Shown: piece by piece, positions 8,548 through 17,160 of the stretch
How the letters are laid out: every line of letters begins with the position of its first letter
How positions within the stretch are numbered: the stretch's first letter is position 1
DNA from: Aureliella sp046290675
GTDB lineage: Bacteria > Planctomycetota > Planctomycetia > Pirellulales > Pirellulaceae
Direction: 5' to 3'
NCBI GenBank assembly: GCA_046290675.1
Contig: JBKAHA010000002.1
Location: 954,597 to 1,018,596 of the forward strand
DNA length: 64,000 nt
The notes under the pieces: generated by a model
The model's database searches: none
What the model was told of the DNA's origin: nothing
What the model saw: only the letters and a program-made list of their open reading frames with translations
Program-made: the position numbers and the translations under genes

Positions 8548-9996
8548 TTAAAGGAGCGGGTTGGCCCCGCCTGTTATGGGCGAGAGCAACGTTTTCCAGA
8601 AGCACAGCACGATTGTGGTTGAAAGAAAAACGAAAACGGTTGCCGGCAGCGGCCGGTAGTTGACTAGTCGCCTCTTCCAAATGGGCTCAGCTAATTGGGC
8701 GATCGCGAGCAGGAGACCAGTGGCGATGGCGACGATGACTGCGGATTCGGCGCCCATTGCAGCTCCGACGAGTGCGAGGCTTGCCGCCAGATCGACTTGT
8801 TGGATCGGTTCGGTGGCTAGTGAACCGTACAAATTCGCTTCATCGACTGCCGCAGGTCGCTCCGCTTCGTTATGCGCATCTGGCTCGGCTTGGTCACTCC
8901 CCGCCGGATACGAACCATTCATCTCCGTTTCCTCGTGGGTCAGGTCTTCGGACAGTGGTTCGTGCTCGGTGGGCTCGGATGCTGTTTCAATAGCGACTGT
9001 TTCAATCGCGACGACGGAGGGGCCGATCACGGATTCAGATTCGATGGCTGGCTTAGGCTCAACGGGCTTCATCGGCAGCAGTCGTGCCAAAAACCAACCC
9101 AGCAGACCACCCGCGACGCATCCGGACAAGCTGGCTACTACGCTAGGCGGGATCGGTGACAAGCCACGCGCCCAACCGCGGTAGGTGGGATTCAGATGCG
9201 GGAAAATCGAAGCTAGGGCTACGAATAGGATCAGAGTCGAGATCACCGTATAGAGCGGCACTCGAAAACGGTCATGATTCATCATGCCCCATGCCAACAG
9301 CAGGCACAAAAACAACATATGGAAGAAATAGAGGCTAATCAGATCCCACTTGGTGTACAGCAATATCCAAACAATGCCTTTGTAGGTATTCGGGCTCCGA
9401 AGCGGTAGATTGACGCCGCCGGAAAGCAGTTCACGGAAAAAAAAGAGTACGAACACGAACGCCACGATCGACTCAATGATCGGGTACCGAACGGAGATCG
9501 GGATCCCGCAGTAACGACACTTTCCACCGATTCGTAGCCAGCCAAGAATTGGAATGTTCTCTCGGCGAGTCAGTTCGGTTCTGCAGTTGCCGCATGATGA
9601 CTGCGGCCACAAAAGTGGAAGTTTGCGCGGCAATCTAAAGATGACGACATTGAGAAAGCTGCCGACGCTGGCCCCGATGCAAACGAACCCAAACGTGATG
9701 ACACCCGATACGGTCCGTAGCCGGATCCACTCCAGAACGGTCATGTCGTTCAGAACGCCGCTCTTAACCGGAGTAAACCAACCGATGATCATTGTGATCG
9801 TGGGAACGATGACCATGTAAACCGCGAAGCCGATGCCGAGTAGCAGCCAGCCTGGGTGCTTGGACCAAAGCGACTTCTGTGTTTGATCCGATTCTGCGGC
9901 ACCTGGCTCATACGCTTCGACTACGGAAGATTCGTCGATTGTCTCAGCGTTTGGAGCAAGGTCTTCAGGTTGTGGGATGGGAGCGGGTTCGTCCAC
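8548..9996 (-). CDS. Prepilin peptidase (A24 family), divergent
   Basis: Prepilin peptidases cleave the leader of type IV pilin-like proteins in the inner membrane and usually methylate the new N terminus. This protein (482 residues) has a membrane helix at ~50-72, then the family's N-terminal block (GSFLNVVIFRLP at 112-123) with two C-x-x-C pairs (C135/C138 and C160/C163). The first catalytic aspartate is probably D242 in NHDRFRVPL. The second is probably D402 in QQVDLAASLALVGAAMG, where the usual G-x-G-D glycines are missing. A ~90-residue acidic insertion (about 310-398) lies between them. Its presence among two DUF1559 genes suggests those are its substrates. Confidence 0.75.
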   Translation of the reverse strand: MDEPAPIPQPEDLAPNAETIDESSVVEAYEPGAAESDQTQKSLWSKHPGWLLLGIGFAVYMVIVPTITMIIGWFTPVKSGVLNDMTVLEWIRLRTVSGVITFGFVCIGASVGSFLNVVIFRLPRKLPLLWPQSSCGNCRTELTRRENIPILGWLRIGGKCRYCGIPISVRYPIIESIVAFVFVLFFFRELLSGGVNLPLRSPNTYKGIVWILLYTKWDLISLYFFHMLFLCLLLAWGMMNHDRFRVPLYTVISTLILFVALASIFPHLNPTYRGWARGLSPIPPSVVASLSGCVAGGLLGWFLARLLPMKPVEPKPAIESESVIGPSVVAIETVAIETASEPTEHEPLSEDLTHEETEMNGSYPAGSDQAEPDAHNEAERPAAVDEANLYGSLATEPIQQVDLAASLALVGAAMGAESAVIVAIATGLLLAIAQLAEPIWKRRLVNYRPLPATVFVFLSTTIVLCFWKTLLSPITGGANPLL

Positions 9997-10095
9997 GGAG
10001 ACTGCCAGGGCTTAGGAGGAGGAAGTCGATCGAGTCCTCATCATAAACCAGACAGCTTGGCCGTTAATGCCCAGTAAGCTTCGCGCCAGCACCTT

Positions 10096-10169
10096 TGCCA
10101 AACAACCGGGCTATCCTGGGTGTTGGCAAGCCAGAGATGCCGCCAAGTCCCGCTTGTGGGACTGGCGGC
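10096..10169. other. Two inverted repeats in the spacer below the His-rich lipoprotein gene
   Basis: TGCCAAACA at 10096-10104 pairs with TGTTGGCA at 10121-10128 (one bulge). GCCGCCAAGTCCC at 10139-10151 pairs with GGGACTGGCGGC at 10158-10169 (one bulge, six-base loop). On the minus strand neither stem is followed by a T-run, so this is not a classical terminator; it may reduce or process the transcript between the lipoprotein and prepilin peptidase genes. Confidence 0.5.
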
Positions 10170-10243
10170 TTTGGGGGAGGTGTTTCGAATCAGAACGTGA
10201 CGCAGTTCCGCGTGAGAAAGCCAGGGATTCTCTTTTCCTGAGC

Positions 10244-10828
10244 CTATTTCGTTGCGGATTCGAGTTCGCTAATGGCGTCGGTCAACTGCTTTTCCAGTGC
10301 GGCTACGTCGACTTCAGCACTCGTGTCATGCAATGTGTGGTCTAGCTCGCCAAACCCTTCAAATAGCTTCTCTACCGCAGCTTCGACCTTGGCAATTTGC
10401 TCTTTCGAAATGCCATCGACTTTCGCTGCCAGCTCGGGGATTTCCTCGAGGAGGTGACCGATTTCGTGAAGCTCGTCGTGAGCCGCATCCGGCGTCTCGT
10501 CTGCGAAGGCTTTGCAAATCGTCGTCTTCATTGATGTGACACTGGCAAGAGCTTCTGCAAAGGACTCCGGCCCTTCGTGGTCGTGTTCATCGTCTCCGTG
10601 CTCACCGTGATCGTGACCACCGTGCTCGTCATGACCATGTTCGCCGTGATCGTGACCATCTTCGTGGTCATGTTCATCACCATGGTCATGGCTGTGACCG
10701 TGATCGTGTTCCGCTTGAGCTGTCGTGTCCGATTCGGTTGGCGCCTGATCGCAGCCTACGAATACGGCCAGAGCACTAAGAAGCAGCAGGTGGCCAACCC
10801 AAGGCTGTTTGTTGAAAACCGATTTCAT
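10244..10828 (-). CDS. Histidine-rich lipoprotein, probable zinc binder
   Basis: A lipoprotein of 194 residues: signal LLLLSALAVFVGC, then a region (about residues 38-88) made almost wholly of His, Asp, Glu and Gly in HDHG/HEHD-type repeats, then a helical domain with coiled-coil character (DELHEIGHLLEEIPELAAKV, AKVEAAVEKLFEGFGELDH). The His repeats are typical of proteins that bind or buffer zinc. The stop of the AztD-like gene and this ATG share a base (TAATG), so the two are translationally coupled and probably act together. The helical domain resembles that of the lipoprotein at 21826-22353. Confidence 0.8.
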   Translation of the reverse strand: MKSVFNKQPWVGHLLLLSALAVFVGCDQAPTESDTTAQAEHDHGHSHDHGDEHDHEDGHDHGEHGHDEHGGHDHGEHGDDEHDHEGPESFAEALASVTSMKTTICKAFADETPDAAHDELHEIGHLLEEIPELAAKVDGISKEQIAKVEAAVEKLFEGFGELDHTLHDTSAEVDVAALEKQLTDAISELESATK

Positions 10829-12165
10829 TACTGAGCTCCAAATGAGACCATACGAGTTGGAATCCCCCCCACATTCAATGTGGACTCGATTTCCCAGCTG
10901 CTGGTCGAAAGGATGGAGATGGTTCCATCTCCGGGGTTACTGATTGCGACATATCGCTTCGAGAGAGCGAGGGCGCTGTGATGACCACTATGTCCTTCTA
11001 CTAGGCTTTTGCCCACATCGATTGAGGATTTCAATGTTGCGTCGCCGAAGCTACCGTCGCGGTCGGGATCGAGTGCAACGATATGCAATTTCTCACCTTC
11101 CCCGACGCCCGGTTGCTCTTCAAACAGAAGTGCAAAATGAGCTCCGGTCCTCGACTGGACTGCCGTTGGCGTCGAGATCGTATGTCCCTCTTCTACCGGC
11201 AAACTAACCTTAGCGACCTTTGGCTTCGGACTGGAGGCATCGAGGACGCACAGTTCCGGAGAACCAGATCGACCGCCGATCGTGAACAGAACCTTGTTCG
11301 CCACGTTGGCAAAGGCCCCCGTTCGCTTCGGAGTTCCGTCAGTGTTCTCACCAAGTGAAATGTGATGAACATCGATGTCTGATTCTTTCAAGGCAACGCT
11401 CAAATCCGCCGCGACCCAGCAAACACCATCCGTCGGTGCGAAAAACACTTTGCCGGAGTTGGCCGTTGCACCATGAATGCCTCCACTGGGTAGATGGAAG
11501 TGGTAGCCAGATCCAGCCTGACTGCCGAGCCCAACCACGTCAACTCGGCCCATGTTATCACCAGCACGGTCAATCCAGGTCGAGTACGCGACTTTTCCGT
11601 CGACAGCGGCCATGGTGATGTGCCCACCACCTGCTTCGAAGAACGTATCGGGTGCTACGCTAGATTTGCCCAGCTGGTTTGGAGAAACGACAGTGAAGCC
11701 GTTTTTCTTGTCATTGGCGATATAGAATTGCTGGTCGTAAAGGTAGACGTGAGCGGGGTTCCCCTGCAACTTATCCAGCTTGGTTTGAACCAGCTTGGGA
11801 GAGCCGGCAAAATGCCAGTGGAAGTGATCGCCATGGGTTTCTTTTTCGACGCCCGAGTCGAATGCGAACCAGCCGCTGTTGAATTCGCCGTCATCGTCGT
11901 CTCGAATTCCTAGTAGAGCCAAATTGTCGACGCGCTGCATCTGAACGAACATCTGACGTTCGGCGTCTAGATCCGGCTGGCCCGCGAGCGGCTCGCCTTT
12001 CAGGATCCATTGCTTGCCTTTCTTTAGGTCTCCCCACTGAACGGTTTGCTCAGACGAATCCTGCCAGAAGAGTCGTGCGTAGGTACGGGCGTTGTCCTGG
12101 GCAAATGCGTTCGCTGCCAGCGAAACGCCGATCACCGCACCAACAACAAGAGATCGAATTTGCAT
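10828..12165 (-). CDS. AztD-like periplasmic zinc-chaperone beta-propeller
   Basis: An exported protein of 445 residues (signal VVGAVIGVSLAANAFA). It has the overall plan of AztD, the periplasmic propeller that hands zinc to the AztC binding protein: a histidine-rich segment (THGDHFHWHF, near residue 105), a block like NPAHVYLYDQQFYIAND, paired glycine/histidine motifs (FFEAGGGHITMAAVDG, GYHFHLPSGGIHG), and a C-terminal propeller blade (ALSKRYVAISNPGDGTISIL). Coupling to the His-rich lipoprotein supports a zinc role. No AztABC transporter is present in the window. The AztD assignment is by pattern; another secreted propeller of the same fold is possible. Confidence 0.65.
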   Translation of the reverse strand: MQIRSLVVGAVIGVSLAANAFAQDNARTYARLFWQDSSEQTVQWGDLKKGKQWILKGEPLAGQPDLDAERQMFVQMQRVDNLALLGIRDDDDGEFNSGWFAFDSGVEKETHGDHFHWHFAGSPKLVQTKLDKLQGNPAHVYLYDQQFYIANDKKNGFTVVSPNQLGKSSVAPDTFFEAGGGHITMAAVDGKVAYSTWIDRAGDNMGRVDVVGLGSQAGSGYHFHLPSGGIHGATANSGKVFFAPTDGVCWVAADLSVALKESDIDVHHISLGENTDGTPKRTGAFANVANKVLFTIGGRSGSPELCVLDASSPKPKVAKVSLPVEEGHTISTPTAVQSRTGAHFALLFEEQPGVGEGEKLHIVALDPDRDGSFGDATLKSSIDVGKSLVEGHSGHHSALALSKRYVAISNPGDGTISILSTSSWEIESTLNVGGIPTRMVSFGAQ

Positions 12166-12214
12166 GATGGTTTCCTATTCCGATGGATCAATTGAATCGG
12201 ACTGATTGATGGGG

Positions 12215-13810
12215 CTATTGGGTAATACAGTAGAGCCGAGTACCAGTTCGGATGACCAACGCCCCGTTGGACGCAGCAGCGCCGTAAACGATTGGGTCCT
12301 TCGCGCTCGTGCGAGAACCCGCTCTGCGTTCGGCAAAGCTCTTGGCCATCGCCTCAAGTTCCTTCGAATCGAGTTTTCCGTCACCGTTCTTGTCGATTCG
12401 CGCCAGCATCGGGCGGAAGTTTGCGGAAATCTCATCGCCTTCCAGCATGCCATCACCGTTCGCATCGCCACGCATGAGTGCGGCCATCATGCCGCCGCCA
12501 GGTCGGCGCCCGGATGCACCCGGTCCGGCTGACTCTGAAGCGTCGCCACCCTTGGGGGGCGCTGAGCCGTGACTGCCTCCGCTAGACGCCCCGTGTGAGC
12601 CGTGGCCGTGCCCTCCGCCTGTGAACTCGACGTAATGTTCGGGTTTCGGAGGACTTTGGGGATCCCAAAGTCGGTTCGTAGAAACGAGCTTGTACTCTTC
12701 GCCGGCCGCGACGATCTGGGTCGAGCCGTCTTTGCCAAACAGGTAGAGATTTTCTCCGCTCGCGATTGGAGTTGCCCAGCTCGGAGCTTCGAGACGTTTG
12801 CGATAATGGAGTTTGCCGTCGGCTGCATCCAAGCAGTGGAGAACGCCCACTTTATTAATGAAGTAGACGAAGTCGCCAACGACGACTGGGCTGGCGTAGT
12901 CGCTGATCGCCTTATCCGCACGCCAAAGAACTTCGGGCGTTTTTCCAGTGCTGTTCGCTATGTCCAAGCAGCAATTGGAGCGAATGCTGCCTTCTTCTGC
13001 GAATTCTGGCAGGCGAGCACCAATGAATAATTTACCGTCATGAACCGTTGGGGAAGGTACGGAATTGCCGTCCAGCCCGTCGACGGCCCATAGCTCGGAT
13101 CCGCTGTCTGCGTTGTAACTCGTAACAGCTCCGGCCGAGCTGACGATGACCTGCGAACCGCTTTTGTTGTCGACGACGATAGGGGAAGACCATGACGATC
13201 CCGAAGGACGTTCTGCTTTCCATTCGGATTCGCCATTGTCTTTGCGAACCGCAACGAGGTGGCTGGGACCGCGGTGTTCCAAGTTGATAAAGAGGTGAGT
13301 CGAGTTGTGTGCTGGTGAGCTACCGAGTCCGTGGTTGTTTTCAAACTCGCCGAATTCCTCGCTCAAGTCGCGGTGCCAGACTTTTTCTCCTGAGAGGTCG
13401 ACACAGACCAGATCACCGGTTTCGAAAAACACATACACTCCGTCTTTGTCAACGACGGGAGTGGGGGCCGCACGCGAAGCCATGTAGTTGGAAGCGGATT
13501 GCTTGGCCGATGGCATTTCGTAACGCCACTGTTCTTTGCCGTCGGTCAACCCAATGCATTGGATCAGACAATTTTCTTTCATGCCACCGACTACGGAGGC
13601 AACGAAAACTCGATCGCCCAAGATCACTGGTGTCGACTGCCCGTAGCCGGTCAGCTCGAGCTGCCATTTCGTAGATTCGGGGTCCCATTTGGTTGGAAGT
13701 GTTTCGGCGACCGAAGCACCACCATTCCGAAAGCTGCTCCACTCCGCTTGAACGCTACTGAACGAAAGCCCAACTAGCATTGCCGCAGCAATAGTTCTTC
13801 TTTTCATCAC
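12215..13810 (-). CDS. Exported PQQ-like beta-propeller with C-terminal EF-hands
   Basis: A protein of 531 residues with a signal peptide (AAAMLVGLSFSSVQA). About residues 25-400 form repeats of the PQQ/quinoprotein propeller type (GKEQWRYEMP, GEKVWHRDLS, GESEWKAERP, DGKLHYRKRLEAP). A linker rich in His, Gly and Ser (GGGHGHGSHG) follows, then two EF-hand loops: D-A-N-G-D-G-M-L-E-G-D-E and D-K-N-G-D-G-K-L-D-S-K-E. Many planctomycete PQQ-like proteins lack proven quinone binding, so this may be a structural or binding propeller. It lies 49 bp upstream of the AztD-like gene, in the same direction. Confidence 0.8.
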   Translation of the reverse strand: MMKRRTIAAAMLVGLSFSSVQAEWSSFRNGGASVAETLPTKWDPESTKWQLELTGYGQSTPVILGDRVFVASVVGGMKENCLIQCIGLTDGKEQWRYEMPSAKQSASNYMASRAAPTPVVDKDGVYVFFETGDLVCVDLSGEKVWHRDLSEEFGEFENNHGLGSSPAHNSTHLFINLEHRGPSHLVAVRKDNGESEWKAERPSGSSWSSPIVVDNKSGSQVIVSSAGAVTSYNADSGSELWAVDGLDGNSVPSPTVHDGKLFIGARLPEFAEEGSIRSNCCLDIANSTGKTPEVLWRADKAISDYASPVVVGDFVYFINKVGVLHCLDAADGKLHYRKRLEAPSWATPIASGENLYLFGKDGSTQIVAAGEEYKLVSTNRLWDPQSPPKPEHYVEFTGGGHGHGSHGASSGGSHGSAPPKGGDASESAGPGASGRRPGGGMMAALMRGDANGDGMLEGDEISANFRPMLARIDKNGDGKLDSKELEAMAKSFAERRAGSRTSAKDPIVYGAAASNGALVIRTGTRLYCITQ

Positions 13811-13909
13811 TTAGTCTCAGTATGTATTTTGTGGTTTGGGTGCGTGAGCTCGTACGCTTGGATTGGTCGGGCAAAGCAGGAGAAGTGGCGGTGCCAAAAA
13901 CAGATCACG

Positions 13910-14329
13910 CTACAGGTCTGCGGTTGCCACTTGGGTAAACGGGGCGCCGGTGCCCTCGACCAAAGCGCCCCCGCGAGATCCTTTGAATTCGATCATTGCC
14001 CACTGGCAACTTCCGTCCAACGTGTTTAGCCAAAACATGCGTTGCATCGCGCCGCTGCTGTAGCAGACTTGGGTGCCGGCAAGCATCGGGTTGTCGGCGA
14101 CCTCAGCAGACTTACGAAAGTGCATCGCAACTTTCTTCTCAATCTGAGGAGTCCACTCTACCTTGGTCCATTCGGAACCGTCCATCTCGAACGATTCCGG
14201 TTGAACGACGGTGACGGTTGCTGGCTCGCCCGTTCCACCGCATCCTGGCAGGGAAACGGTGGCGAGGCTTAAGCAGACGGCAGCTAACAGAGGGTGAGCT
14301 CTGATGATAGGAGAGTCAGGTTTTCGCAT
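13910..14329 (-). CDS. Small lipoprotein
   Basis: A lipoprotein of 139 residues from the ATG at 14329. It has a basic start (MRKPDSPIIRAH), a hydrophobic run and the lipobox VSLPGCGG. The mature part contains EMDGSEWTKVEWTPQIEKKVAMHFRK and WLNTLDGSCQWAMIEFKG. No family was recognised. It follows the DUF1559 gene by 64 bp, the same lipoprotein-after-DUF1559 arrangement as at 1961-3537, which suggests a recurring pair. Confidence 0.65.
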   Translation of the reverse strand: MRKPDSPIIRAHPLLAAVCLSLATVSLPGCGGTGEPATVTVVQPESFEMDGSEWTKVEWTPQIEKKVAMHFRKSAEVADNPMLAGTQVCYSSGAMQRMFWLNTLDGSCQWAMIEFKGSRGGALVEGTGAPFTQVATADL

Positions 14330-14393
14330 GGAATCAGCCTCGGTTGAGCCTAGCCAAAGGCACGTTGAACGGATCGGAAATGCGATCGCATTC

Positions 14394-15371
14394 CTAATTG
14401 AGGAAGCCATCAAGAACTTGGCCGTCTTGGCGATCGTGGACTCGCCGCCAGACATCGAGATCGAGGTTCTGCGACACGAAATGAACGCTTCCATCGCAAA
14501 GAGCCACGTTGACACCGCCGGTGTGTTTACTTCGAGCTCCTGAGATGCATTCACCGTGGTGCGATACGTCCGGCAGGAATGAGTTCGGAGCAAAGAAACC
14601 ATTGACGTGGGTATGGTACGTAATGTTGCGGATCCATTGTCCGGCGCGGCGTCCCTCGTACCTGGATGCTGGTCTCTGAACAAGATCTTGGGCTAGCTCG
14701 ACACAAGGTGGTCCACCACTAACGCGTTTGATCTGCGATTGGGCATCGATCAGATCGGTCGTATCACCGGTTCTCAGTCCGAAGAGTGTTTCGGCCATGA
14801 TCATCGTGTTACTGGTACCGTCGCTGATGTCACCAAACTTGACGTTGGACCCGCGCCAGACGATGCCGTGCGTGTCTTGACGGCTGCAGTACAGCAGATC
14901 GATTCCCGGGCCCGCATTGGCCATGTAATTCAATCCAGCCCATTGCTGTCCACTCTCGGTGTAGAAAACATCGCCAGGATCACTTGGGCAAAGAAAGACA
15001 CTGAGGGGCTTGTCGACAACCGGTACCAAAGCTGGATTGACCGTTGGACGCCAGGCCAATCCTTGGAGCAGGGGTTCTCTCCAGTCAATCAGGTTGTGCA
15101 AGTTGGCTTGCTCGACGAAAGGCAAAAGCTTCGCCTGGAAGGAGTAGCCGTACAGGGAGTCTGCCGCAGGGCCGGGGAATCGTTTGTAGGCCGACTCGTA
15201 GTTATGGGACGCAAGGGCGAGTTGTTTCAAATTGTTGGAGCATTGCATCCGTCGGGCAGCTTCTCTGGCGGCTTGAACCGCGGGTAGCAGTAAACCGACA
15301 AGGATTCCGATAATGGCAATGACAACGAGTAGTTCCACAAGAGTGAAACCGGAACGCTTAACACGTGGCAT
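14394..15371 (-). CDS. DUF1559 domain protein with type IV pilin-like N terminus
   Basis: Second DUF1559 protein, 325 residues from the ATG at 15371. That start leaves a short basic leader (MPRVKRSG) before F-T-L-V-E-L-L-V-V-I-A-I-I, which is how prepilin leaders look. It shares with the copy at 2413-3537 the LLLPAVQAAREAARRMQCSNNLKQLALASHNY block, the LCPSDPGDVFY stretch, and near the C terminus KHTGGVNVALCDGSVHF. It is likely processed by a prepilin peptidase and exposed outside the inner membrane; its function is unknown. It lies in the same minus-strand array as the metal-binding genes. Confidence 0.9.
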   Translation of the reverse strand: MPRVKRSGFTLVELLVVIAIIGILVGLLLPAVQAAREAARRMQCSNNLKQLALASHNYESAYKRFPGPAADSLYGYSFQAKLLPFVEQANLHNLIDWREPLLQGLAWRPTVNPALVPVVDKPLSVFLCPSDPGDVFYTESGQQWAGLNYMANAGPGIDLLYCSRQDTHGIVWRGSNVKFGDISDGTSNTMIMAETLFGLRTGDTTDLIDAQSQIKRVSGGPPCVELAQDLVQRPASRYEGRRAGQWIRNITYHTHVNGFFAPNSFLPDVSHHGECISGARSKHTGGVNVALCDGSVHFVSQNLDLDVWRRVHDRQDGQVLDGFLN

Positions 15372-15720
15372 GGATTGCTTTTCCTGTATCGAACGGAGAC
15401 GAATGACGAACGGAACGGTCACCTGGTGTGCCCCTCATCCACTGGATGAACAACATGTAGCAACGCGGGCTAGCTACGGAGCGCGAGCACAGAATTCAGA
15501 TCAATTCAGTAACGGTTTCACCGCATGGGAGCGAAGCTATCGGAACTTGGCCGGACCGATTTATTCATCCAGCACACGGTGAAACCGAATCTGAAGCGCA
15601 TATCCACGGGTGATCGACGATCACCGCTAGGAAGGCGTCTGGATAGGGATATAGAGAGCCTTTGAACCGACGCGCAGCAACGAACGGAGATGTTCAACCG
15701 GTAAGCCGACGCGCGGGAAA
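15372..15720. other. Spacer without a recognised gene
   Basis: This 349-bp stretch holds the upstream region of the DUF1559 gene and the tail region of the Cys/His-rich gene. I see no convincing frame, repeat or terminator in it. Confidence 0.5.
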
Positions 15721-16116
15721 TTAGGCTAGGTTCAGAGAGGGTGAACCGCGAGAATCGGGTACGAGAATGTCGGTGCTACTAGCCGCACACTGCGGCTGCA
15801 TCGGGACATTGTGCTGAAGAAACGCCGCCGAAACGAGTTCGATTTGAAATTCGGCGACCGTAAACACGGTGAAGACGGATTGGCAAACACGACAATTCCT
15901 GTGGTCGTGCTCCTGGCTCTCGTTGGAACTATCTTCCTCCGTTGGACCGTGGTGATGACCGCAACTGCAAGTCGTGGAGAGATGCAGCGGCGAAGATGAT
16001 TCGCCGGACGCGGACGCATTCGCTACCGAGGCAACGTGGAGCACCGCGGGCAGTTTGCCCGCTGTTGCCACGCCGCACAAAGCGATGACGAAGAATAGCC
16101 GGAGCGTCGACATCAT
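15721..16116 (-). CDS. Small exported Cys/His-rich protein (family copy 2)
   Basis: A protein of 131 residues from the ATG at 16116 (a second ATG is adjacent at 16113, and a TTG at 16125 would add three residues). The signal peptide is LRLFFVIALCGVATA. The core has TTCSCGHHHGP, then EHDHRNCRVCQSVF, a C-x-x-C unit corresponding to GFCSIC in the protein at 7892-8263. The end, DSRGSPSLNLA, resembles the R-G-P-P ends of the two relatives. A metal-binding role is inferred from composition. It is divergent from the third family member at 16489. Confidence 0.55.
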   Translation of the reverse strand: MMSTLRLFFVIALCGVATAGKLPAVLHVASVANASASGESSSPLHLSTTCSCGHHHGPTEEDSSNESQEHDHRNCRVCQSVFTVFTVAEFQIELVSAAFLQHNVPMQPQCAASSTDILVPDSRGSPSLNLA

Positions 16117-16488
16117 AGTCCGCAAATGAGAGTCAGTTAGTACTACATTGTCCGGCCAAGAACGGAACTGAGCATAGTGTGCCCTGGGACACTGTCAAGA
16201 CATTACGGATTCTCGCTTGGGAAGTTCATCGAATCCCAGGAGAAAGCTGTTCGCCAGGATACGTCGAGACCGACTGCCTCCTTGTCTCGGATCGCTCGCG
16301 TTGAAGCTGGTCAATCGTAGGTGGGAGGGACTGCCTTCGTGAAGGCTTTGCGGGTGTTCGTCCAACGCTATGCGGCGAGCTGCGGTGGGGCTGCTGCGGC
16401 AAGCGAACTCAAAATGTTGACCATCCGTAACTCCGGATACATACTCGGTACTGCTGTCATTCGATGTCTCTGGGCTTTCTATCAGCCA
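16117..16488. other. Divergent promoter region between two Cys/His-rich genes
   Basis: These 372 bp separate two divergently oriented members of the same small family and must contain both promoters. An imperfect 16-bp dyad (GTGT...ACAC, 16177-16192, 12 of 16 positions symmetric) lies close to the minus-strand gene and could be an operator, but this is weak. Confidence 0.35.
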
Positions 16489-16896
16489 ATGAATCCCCAA
16501 AACCAAAGATGTTTGCTGGGGATCTCCTCGCTGCTGCTGCTACTCGTTGGAAACGCTTTGGGGTCAATGCATCGTGGCGTCCATCTGTATGGGGGGAGTG
16601 TTCACACGGCTAGCGAAGCTTCCGCACCTTGGTGCTGTGAATGTTCGGCCCACACGCGGGTCAAGTCAGCCGGCAACGATATCGATCCGCCTGATCCCGT
16701 TCACCACGATTCGGGGGAATGCGGTATTTGTAAAACGATGTCGATTTCTCGAGCTGCGATTCTGCCAGGCCTCTGTCAGATCATTGGGCGACCTGAATTT
16801 TGTCGTGAGGTCGCCCACGCGTTGGGATTCGAGCCTCCGTTGCCATTGTGTCGTGGATGTGAGTGTCGTGGCCCTCCTGCCGTCGCTTTCGCTTAG
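16489..16896 (+). CDS. Small exported Cys/His-rich protein (family copy 3)
   Basis: A protein of 135 residues from the ATG at 16489, chosen because a good signal peptide follows (CLLGISSLLLLLVGNALG); the frame is open further upstream without a plausible start. The mature part has HRGVHLYGG, WCCECSAHT, PVHHDSGECGICKTM and ends CECRGPPAVAFA. The C-x-x-C block and R-G-P-P end tie it to the genes at 7892-8263 and 15721-16116. Function unknown; metal binding is likely from composition and context. Confidence 0.55.
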   Translation: MNPQNQRCLLGISSLLLLLVGNALGSMHRGVHLYGGSVHTASEASAPWCCECSAHTRVKSAGNDIDPPDPVHHDSGECGICKTMSISRAAILPGLCQIIGRPEFCREVAHALGFEPPLPLCRGCECRGPPAVAFA

Positions 16897-17160
16897 ATCG
16901 ACGAGCGATCGGCTTAGCAATCGGTGAGTCTTAGGCAGCCTAGGGGTTCATTGCGGCTGTCCCAAAGTGAATTTATGGGCTCGAACGTTTGTTGATACCT
17001 AAGCCTTTGTTCCCAAGTAGCGAACAGGCACGTCTAATGCTGATATGACCCTAGCTGCCACGTACTCCCTTATCGGCCTGAGGAGTCGAAGCATCTCCGT
17101 TTTGAAGGGCTAAGGTGCGTACGAACATACGAGGCTATTACCCGCGCCCGATTAGAGACT

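Noticed and set aside
16177..16192. Zur-type operator between the divergent Cys/His-rich genes
   Set aside because: The dyad is symmetric at only 12 of 16 positions and does not match a known Zur consensus by eye.
16897..17160. tRNA-like GGGCTCGAAC string
   Set aside because: No acceptor or anticodon stems could be built around it.
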